From the NCBI GenBank assembly GCA_045802605.1, contig JBJMQS010000030.1:124001-188000 (forward strand): a stretch of 64,000 nucleotides of DNA, read 5' to 3'. Under the pieces are notes generated by a model that was given only the letters and a program-made list of their open reading frames with translations, ran no database searches and was not told the DNA's origin. Each line of letters opens with the position of its first letter. The first letter of the stretch is position 1. The position numbers and the translations under genes are program-made. The DNA is from JBJMQS01 sp045802605. Its GTDB lineage: Bacteria > Planctomycetota > Planctomycetia > Gemmatales > Gemmataceae. Positions 59,601 through 64,000 of this stretch are shown here, one piece after another.

Positions 59601-62326
59601 GTGAAATCGCGCTTCAATTCATCGCCGTCCTGGCCGGACTGTTGAACGAGTTGCCGCTCCGCAGTCTCAACATCTGTCCGGCGAAGCGTGCCGGCGTCAG
59701 CCGCGAGTAGGCCCTGAATATCTTTGCGAAGCTTGTCCGTCGTCGTCGGTGGCGGCGGGGGCGGAGGAGGCACGATGCTTTTGCCGTTCTTGTTCGGATC
59801 GTTTTCGACAACGGGCGGCGTCTCGCCACCCGTGGATAACTTGATGGCGACCACCACGCCCGCGATCACGAGCACGGCCCCGGTGGCGATTCCCACAATC
59901 TTGCCAATCGATTTCGGCGCGCCTTCCGGCGGTTGAGCCGCTCGCGCCCACGGCGGAGCGGCCGCCGCCTGCTTCCAATCTGAGCCGGACTTTCTCGGAT
60001 CAGGCGAAGGCGTCTTCCGCGCCGGCGGTATCGGGCCAGATTCGCGGAGATCGTCCGGCATTTCGAGCTCGGCGCTCTTCATGCTGGGCCGGCTCGGCGG
60101 CGGCTCCATCTTCGGATCGGAAAAGTCGTCGGTGCGATACTCGGCCTGGTTCGGCCCCGGTGTCTCACGCGAACTCGGGATCACCGGCGGCCGAGCGATC
60201 GTCTCCATCAGCCCGGCGACCTTCTTCAACTCGTCGGGTTTCGCCGCGCCGCCGCGCCGCGCTTCGGCGACCAGCGGTTGACCACTCACAAAACCAATAT
60301 CGGAAGCCGACGTTTTCGCCGGCTCGGCAGCCTTCCCCGCTTCGGCCTCGGGCACCGGGAAGTAAGCCACCGTTTGCGTGGACGGTTTCTTCGGTCCCGA
60401 ATCGGATCCCGAGTCCATCGGCCGAAACGGCAACTCGACATCGGCGATCGAGGTCAAGTCCGGCAGCGATGCGCCAAACGCCGCGAACAACCCCGCGACC
60501 ATGTCGCTGCAGGTGTTGAATCGTTCCGTCGGTTCCAGCTTGGTGCCGCGTGCGATCACCGCGCGTTCAGATTCGGGTAAACCCGTCAGGTCCAAGCGGC
60601 CTTCGCCGAGTTGCATCCACTGCTCGATCTGCGACAGCGATGTGTCGATCGGCAGCCGGCCAGTGCGCAGATGGTAGTAGGTCACCGCGAGCGAGTACTG
60701 GTCGGTCCAGCGGGTCAGCTTTTTGCGCAATAACTCGGGCGCCGCGTAGTACGGCGTCATGCCTTGGCTGTTGGTACTGACGGCGGACACGGTGCCGTCC
60801 ATCATCTTGGCTAGGCCGAAGTCGCAGACTTTCACGTCGCCGGACCGCGTCAGCAGAATATTCTCAGGCTTGATGTCGCGATGCACGATCGCGCCTTCAC
60901 GCTCGCCCAGCGAGTGCTTGTGAAGGTTGAGATAGTCCAGCGCCTTCGCCGACTGCCGCACATATTCGAGCAATTCCTTTTGCGGGATGCCGGCGGTGCC
61001 TTCGTCCTGACACTCTTTGAGCCGTTGCATCAAGTTCTTCGATGCGAGCTCGGTGTGAATGATCAGATACGCCGGCTGCGGCCCGCCCTTTTTGTCCTGC
61101 TCCTCGTCGGGGATGACGACGCCCCAAGAATCGAGCAACCAGAACCCCTGCATCTTCATCAGATTGGGGTGGTCGAGCTCGTCCTTGATGGTCTCGAGCG
61201 CTTGCCACTCCTGCTTGCCTTTGATGCCGCTGAGTTCTTTGACGACCTTCAGAGCCACCTTCGTGCGGCCCGGCCCCGTCGCTTGCCAGACTTCGCCGTA
61301 GCCGCCCTTGCCCAGACACTTTTCAAGTTTGTAGCCGGGGATGATTTCCTTATTACGGTGGAACAGTTCCTCCGCGATCGGCGGCTTGACGTCATCCGAC
61401 TTGTGCTTGCTGCGCTTCAACTCCGGCGCAACGGCTTGTTGAAATGCTTGGATGAACTCCAGGCAATTCGGGTAACGCTCATCGGGCTTGAACGCGAGCG
61501 CTTTTTTCAACACCGTCTTGGTGGCTTCGCGTTCGATGAAATCCAGGTCCACATCGCCGACGCTGATAAGCGCGACGACCGCGTCCTTGTTCTCCGCATC
61601 GTAGGGCAGCCGGCCAGAGAGCAACTCCACCAGACTGACCGCCAGCGAATATTGATCGCTCGCCCGACTCGGCCCGCGGTAGTTCACGATTTCCGGCGCG
61701 GCATACGCCGGGGTGAACATGGGCTGGCCCACGGTCGCACGGGCGTCGCCGCCGCCGAGCAAGCCGGCGAGGCCGAAGTCGCACACCTGCACGCCACCGC
61801 CGACGATCAGAATGTTGCCCGGCTTGATGTCGCCGTGACGCAGCGCTGCTTTCTCGCCGCGGCCCAGTTCATGAATCGGCTTGTTCAGGTAATCGATCGC
61901 ATCGGCCGACTGCGTCATGTAGTGAAGCAACTCGGCCAACGGCAGTCCGGTCTCGCCCGCCTTCTGACACTCTTCCAATCGATCGGCGAGGCTGCGTTCG
62001 CCCAGACCCATGGCGATGATCAGCTCGCAGCCCTGATTTTGAAAATCGGTGGTGCTTTGATCGGTGTCGCCGAGGATGGAGCCATTGGCGTCTTTGAGCC
62101 AGAACGCATTCACTGTCGCCAGGTGGGGGTGGCGGACATTCTTGAGGAGTCGGACGGAGCGGTATTCTTTGAGGCCCTGATTGTTGCCCAGACTGAGGAA
62201 TTTGAGGGCGCACTCGACTCCGCCGGGGCCTTTCGCCTTCCACACCGCGCCGAACCCGCCCTGACCGAGCTTCGAGGTCAGGCGATAACCCGGTACGGCT
62301 TCATCCCCGACCCGGTAAACACGCAT
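56657..62326 (-). CDS. Tandem double Ser/Thr kinase with TPR-like C-terminus
   Basis: The ATG at 62326 has GGAG 9 nt upstream and is preferred over the TTG at 62341; 1889 aa. Kinase domain 1 (about 14-300) has LGQGGFGAVW, Lys42, HGDIKPGN (164-171) and DFG (183-185); the usual HRD is HGD, so it is a non-RD kinase. Kinase domain 2 (about 335-615) has LGKGGYGEVW, HRDIKPEN and DFG, all standard. A disordered Pro-rich stretch and one membrane helix near 805-825 follow. The remaining 1060 residues are helical and TPR-like, rich in Lys and Ala, and probably outside the cytoplasmic membrane. No sigma-factor gene is adjacent, unlike the other two membrane kinases. Confidence 0.9.
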   Translation of the reverse strand: MRVYRVGDEAVPGYRLTSKLGQGGFGAVWKAKGPGGVECALKFLSLGNNQGLKEYRSVRLLKNVRHPHLATVNAFWLKDANGSILGDTDQSTTDFQNQGCELIIAMGLGERSLADRLEECQKAGETGLPLAELLHYMTQSADAIDYLNKPIHELGRGEKAALRHGDIKPGNILIVGGGVQVCDFGLAGLLGGGDARATVGQPMFTPAYAAPEIVNYRGPSRASDQYSLAVSLVELLSGRLPYDAENKDAVVALISVGDVDLDFIEREATKTVLKKALAFKPDERYPNCLEFIQAFQQAVAPELKRSKHKSDDVKPPIAEELFHRNKEIIPGYKLEKCLGKGGYGEVWQATGPGRTKVALKVVKELSGIKGKQEWQALETIKDELDHPNLMKMQGFWLLDSWGVVIPDEEQDKKGGPQPAYLIIHTELASKNLMQRLKECQDEGTAGIPQKELLEYVRQSAKALDYLNLHKHSLGEREGAIVHRDIKPENILLTRSGDVKVCDFGLAKMMDGTVSAVSTNSQGMTPYYAAPELLRKKLTRWTDQYSLAVTYYHLRTGRLPIDTSLSQIEQWMQLGEGRLDLTGLPESERAVIARGTKLEPTERFNTCSDMVAGLFAAFGASLPDLTSIADVELPFRPMDSGSDSGPKKPSTQTVAYFPVPEAEAGKAAEPAKTSASDIGFVSGQPLVAEARRGGAAKPDELKKVAGLMETIARPPVIPSSRETPGPNQAEYRTDDFSDPKMEPPPSRPSMKSAELEMPDDLRESGPIPPARKTPSPDPRKSGSDWKQAAAAPPWARAAQPPEGAPKSIGKIVGIATGAVLVIAGVVVAIKLSTGGETPPVVENDPNKNGKSIVPPPPPPPPTTTDKLRKDIQGLLAADAGTLRRTDVETAERQLVQQSGQDGDELKRDFTDKLKLKRHEVGQSHLNDLTQSVGQWPRNDRSQMMEKLRDLDDIAQYWLKDGELKPEVVTGLMALAKARADNKVEPVTEVLQRTPWPPPAIFVQLLNEADTQSRGQPAVRLPLFKTIWAHKDQIPDAQRSRVQGMYYGELVEAVRAALKITPPQWKSILEKCNDAELVRGDEGFDSTLITVVKAEAELEQTPNLSGTKRNEIADKLRTVEQTPYQQYVLALVNPNKTAAATEMVKAFASPDVVELQAEFRKQKAVALLREAAMSRWGGAEREPLTDPLDDAAKKQVVSWLDRAAAILPNDKPPVKLQAYRAMAAWPSDGTKTQTLSEAVSEDDAAAQLGADAAWFLLVKAESHAHTTNKDQKRVAFFAYDKLTQVMRDKYLKNAPPGRVSEMSKQLVTKVLTPALAIGSELASTENDTFRQALARIYAEKGRMIIDNIDHWDDKRVGIKDADEAFRQAGIIDDKSPDRATYMVEAIMALNMLPGRPGQLGKPSLDDLAAVAETAKGIDKDNYLPIYLSAFVEHQRGIFRDLDRAFKEADPYYRKAIILYDEALERAKTSTYPRKERHAASMLAGAAGIFTRFREYNRAGDYFERLRPLKNFADAGAQAQLGRYLEDRAWPRGDKKLYGEAEAALKGALDLKPLLKYKVDLGRVYYRWVAFGGQNLEYLTFARALLEQVIKQEGSPLEMAEANYFLGQICRMQAGSDDVRDKYLGESRSRFSEACRLDPNNATYWADRIEALVEEIEVDPSRRTKVASVLKDITEDLKKSKTKGFELLARKAAGYAKMYSGTTPSNLSSELGLEAEFPAKLGPLGGSPAEGFGVMPRALVWVDQFVEFADLIPPEQFPAADLRKLTDALAGTAGYENNQNVYMEAKVLQRCAVIRLKLASLENKNEDRKQAMQWFESAMNKLNPKTPVFWKWREMVARELLNFAKLKSRNDADRKADFEEAMKQADLALQAAPGSQVSKLEQLKAEIRSARN

Positions 62327-62599
62327 CAACCCACACTCCAAATACCGTCACGAGCTACGGGCGATCAATTGGCCATCAGGCGGGCGTAGAACAGGGGAAA
62401 TACCGGTAATTCCGGCGAATTCCCCTCGGCGATTGCAGCGATTTTCGTGGTCCGCGCAGCCCTCCCCGGCGCGCAGCGCGAAGTACCTTCCAAGATACGT
62501 CAGAACTGCTTGCGTCTCAATGCCGCTACCGGGTTTGCTTGCAGAAATTGCCCTGTTGGGCTATGGCTCGGCGGATTGTCGGACGGGGGAGGTCCGGTC
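62327..62599. other. Divergent promoter region
   Basis: These 273 bp separate the double-kinase gene from the lipoprotein gene. The plus-strand frame is open from 62447, but no good start precedes 62600. No hairpin or repeat stands out. Confidence 0.4.
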
Positions 62600-63391
62600 G
62601 TGGGGTTTTTGGCCTTTGGCACGCCGTTTCGCCGCGCCCGAGCCGTCGCCGGTTGGTGGGCCGCCGCCTGCTTGCTTCTGGCGTCGTGCGCTACGTTAGG
62701 TCCGCAGATTTTGCCGGAATTGCCCCATTCCGATCGCCCGGCCGCCTTTGTCGTCGATGGGGCCGGCGACTATCGGGCCTGCTCGCGGACGATTCGCCAG
62801 ACCGCCGCCAACGACGGGCTTCCGCTCGAGGTGCTCACCTTCGTTTGGTCGCACGGCTATCTTCGCAACATCGTCGATCAGACCGATTTCGAATACACCC
62901 GGGAGCGCGGCGCGCAGTTAGCCCAGGCGGTGAAAGAACACAAGTCGCGCCATCCCGCCGCGCCCATCACACTCGTCGGCCACAGTGCCGGCAGCGCGGT
63001 GGTGCTTGCCGCCGCGGAGACTTTGCCGCCGGGCACGGTGGACCACGTCGTCTTGCTGAACCCGTCGCTTTCACAAGAGTACGACCTGCGGCCCGCGCTG
63101 CGGTCCGTCAACGATGGCATCGACGCCTTCGTCAGTGAGAACGACTGGATCTGGCTCGGCCTGCTCGTCCGCGTGTTTGGCACGACCGATAACCCACTCG
63201 CTCCGCGCGCTGCCGGGCAATTTGGTTTCGCCGTACCGCCGCGCGATTCCGCCGACGCCCTTCTGTACGCCAAGCTCCACGTCCACCGCTGGACGCCCGA
63301 CGACAAATCCATCGGCCACAACGGCGGCCACTTCGGCGCGTATCAACCGGAGTTCTTGAGGGCGCGAGTGTTTCCGGTGATCTGCCATTAA
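62600..63391 (+). CDS. Lipoprotein alpha/beta hydrolase
   Basis: The GTG at 62600 follows a strong GGGGGAGGT site by 7 nt and starts a lipoprotein signal (GWWAAACLLLASC, lipobox LASC); this is preferred over the ATG at 62447, which would bury that signal. The 263-aa product has a serine-hydrolase nucleophile elbow GHSAGS and a late His in HNGGHFG; an acid residue is not certain. The fold suggests an esterase or lipase anchored in the envelope. The gene is divergent from the double kinase. Confidence 0.8.
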   Translation: MGFLAFGTPFRRARAVAGWWAAACLLLASCATLGPQILPELPHSDRPAAFVVDGAGDYRACSRTIRQTAANDGLPLEVLTFVWSHGYLRNIVDQTDFEYTRERGAQLAQAVKEHKSRHPAAPITLVGHSAGSAVVLAAAETLPPGTVDHVVLLNPSLSQEYDLRPALRSVNDGIDAFVSENDWIWLGLLVRVFGTTDNPLAPRAAGQFGFAVPPRDSADALLYAKLHVHRWTPDDKSIGHNGGHFGAYQPEFLRARVFPVICH

Positions 63392-63499
63392 TTGGCGCGG
63401 CCCAAATGGAAAAGTGTGATAGACGCTCCCGGTCTATTTTGCAGCGCTACTTACTGACCAAAGTGGAATGTACCGCTTCCGCAACTCTCCGGTGCCCTC

Positions 63500-63612
63500 G
63501 TCCCCCCGCCCGGTCCCCTCCCCCCGCCTTCCGGTCCCCTCTCCCCTTGCGGGAGAGGGTTAGGGTGAGGGGTTGCATTTATCCCCTCCCTTCCAGGGAG
63601 GGGTAGGGGAGG
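63500..63612. repeat. Common GC-rich intergenic repeat
   Basis: The stretch includes CCCCTCTCCCCTTGCGGGAG and GGTTAGGGTGAGGGG, a widespread bacterial repeat. Its minus-strand translation contains PHPNPLPQGERG, the usual spurious peptide produced by this repeat family. Confidence 0.75.
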
Positions 63613-63684
63613 GTCGGCTGGAAGCAGGACTCGACGCACTTCTTAATCAACCGCACACGAACTGAATGTGCTGCCCGGAATTCG

Positions 63685-63744
63685 TACCAGCCTGACGCGC
63701 GAGCGAAGGCGTATGAATGCCTTCGCTCGCGCGTCAGGCTGGTA
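63685..63744. repeat. Perfect 26-bp inverted repeat upstream of rmuC-like frame
   Basis: Arms TACCAGCCTGACGCGCGAGC-GAAGGC (63685-63710) and 63719-63744 are exact reverse complements with an 8-nt loop. The element ends on the stop codon that closes the rmuC-like frame at its 5' side. Confidence 0.85.
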
Positions 63745-63745
63745 A

Positions 63746-64000
63746 GCCTCAAAGAGAGCACTAGCGCTTGGCGGGGGCATCGGCGCAACCATTGCCTATC
63801 TGTATTCGAAGAGCCAAATAGCCGGGCTGGAAGCCGAACGGGCTGCCGATCTTGAAAAGATCGAATGGATTCGTGACTCGCAGGATGCCCTGCGGGAAAC
63901 CTTCGACTCACTTGCTTCGAAGGCTCTGCACAAAAATGCCGCCGACTTCTCCGGACGAATCCATCAGCACCTCGTCGCGCATGCCAATCACATAGGCACG
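63746..64000 (+). CDS. rmuC: RmuC-like DNA recombination protein, N-terminal part (5' end unclear, cut by right edge)
   Basis: The frame reads through to the window edge. It encodes a membrane-like segment (ALGGGIGATIAYLY), a coiled-coil start (KSQIAGLEAERAADLEK) and RETFDSLASKALHKNAADF, which resembles the RmuC family. The usual N-terminal Met and first part of the membrane segment are missing. An in-frame TAA at 63743-63745 coincides with the end of an inverted repeat, and no ATG, GTG or TTG follows in frame before the conserved part. Either a rare start is used or the repeat has broken the 5' end. RmuC proteins limit rearrangements at inverted repeats. Confidence 0.6.

Larger units (their letters stand above)
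63392..63745. other. Intergenic region with two repeat elements
   Basis: This stretch holds a C-rich/G-rich dispersed repeat (63500-63612) and a perfect inverted repeat (63685-63744). The rest has no recognised gene. Confidence 0.6.

Noticed and set aside
57497..62389. Long plus-strand frames (356, 342 and 502 aa) opposite the double kinase
   Set aside because: They are antisense shadows of a GC-rich coding sequence with clear kinase motifs on the other strand.
63451..63639. Minus-strand 62-aa frame with PHPNPLPQGERG
   Set aside because: This peptide is the usual spurious translation of a widespread intergenic repeat.

Overview
The window looks like chromosomal DNA from a member of the Planctomycetota. 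Several lines support this: very large secreted proteins sharing an N-terminal LExR-x-x-P signature, with dockerin-like, DUF11, Calx-beta and FG-GAP modules; ECF sigma factors translationally coupled to Ser/Thr protein kinases; four multi-domain kinases; and many palindromic intergenic repeats. The LExR-x-x-P form, rather than LEPR-x-LL, suggests a Gemmatales-like relative, but this is an inference. No rRNA, tRNA, CRISPR array, integrase or transposase gene was recognised.

Layout. 0-5.3 kb: the tail of a DUF4139-like protein, then an ECF sigma/WD40-kinase pair on the minus strand. 5.5-24.5 kb: three giant surface proteins (1820, 3074 and 998 aa) and two small divergent genes; the 998-aa protein carries a lysyl-oxidase-like domain. 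25-30.1 kb: a second ECF/kinase pair whose kinase is fused to a STAND-type ATPase and an FGE-sulfatase fold. 30.3-37.4 kb: a Cys-rich secreted protein, a DinB-like protein, a membrane protein, a MoxR-type ATPase, a kinase, a degenerate J-domain protein and a haem-motif histidine kinase. 37.8-46.5 kb: mutM and an apgM-type mutase with coupled MBL hydrolase, then a same-strand run encoding ferredoxin, an acyl-adenylating enzyme, a lipoprotein, an aldehyde dehydrogenase, an iron alcohol dehydrogenase and a beta-propeller protein. 46.9-54 kb: a MASE1-PAS-GGDEF cyclase, a HemN-like radical SAM protein, a dockerin protein and leuA. 54-64 kb: a TonB-dependent receptor, a tandem double kinase, a lipoprotein hydrolase and the start of an rmuC-like gene.

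Most interesting signals. (1) leuA is preceded by a 16-codon reading frame with three Leu codons, two identical 10-nt segments that compete for one partner, and an intrinsic terminator just before the leuA start; this is the layout of a leucine attenuator. (2) A secreted protein keeps all copper-ligand and lysine-tyrosylquinone positions of lysyl oxidase. (3) A related pair of 24-29-nt repeat clusters with a palindromic core lies in opposite orientation at 37.5 and 46.7 kb. (4) A 40-bp perfect inverted repeat lies inside a coding region and supplies most of a signal peptide. (5) A ligase/ALDH/Fe-ADH gene run suggests reduction of a carboxylic acid to an alcohol.
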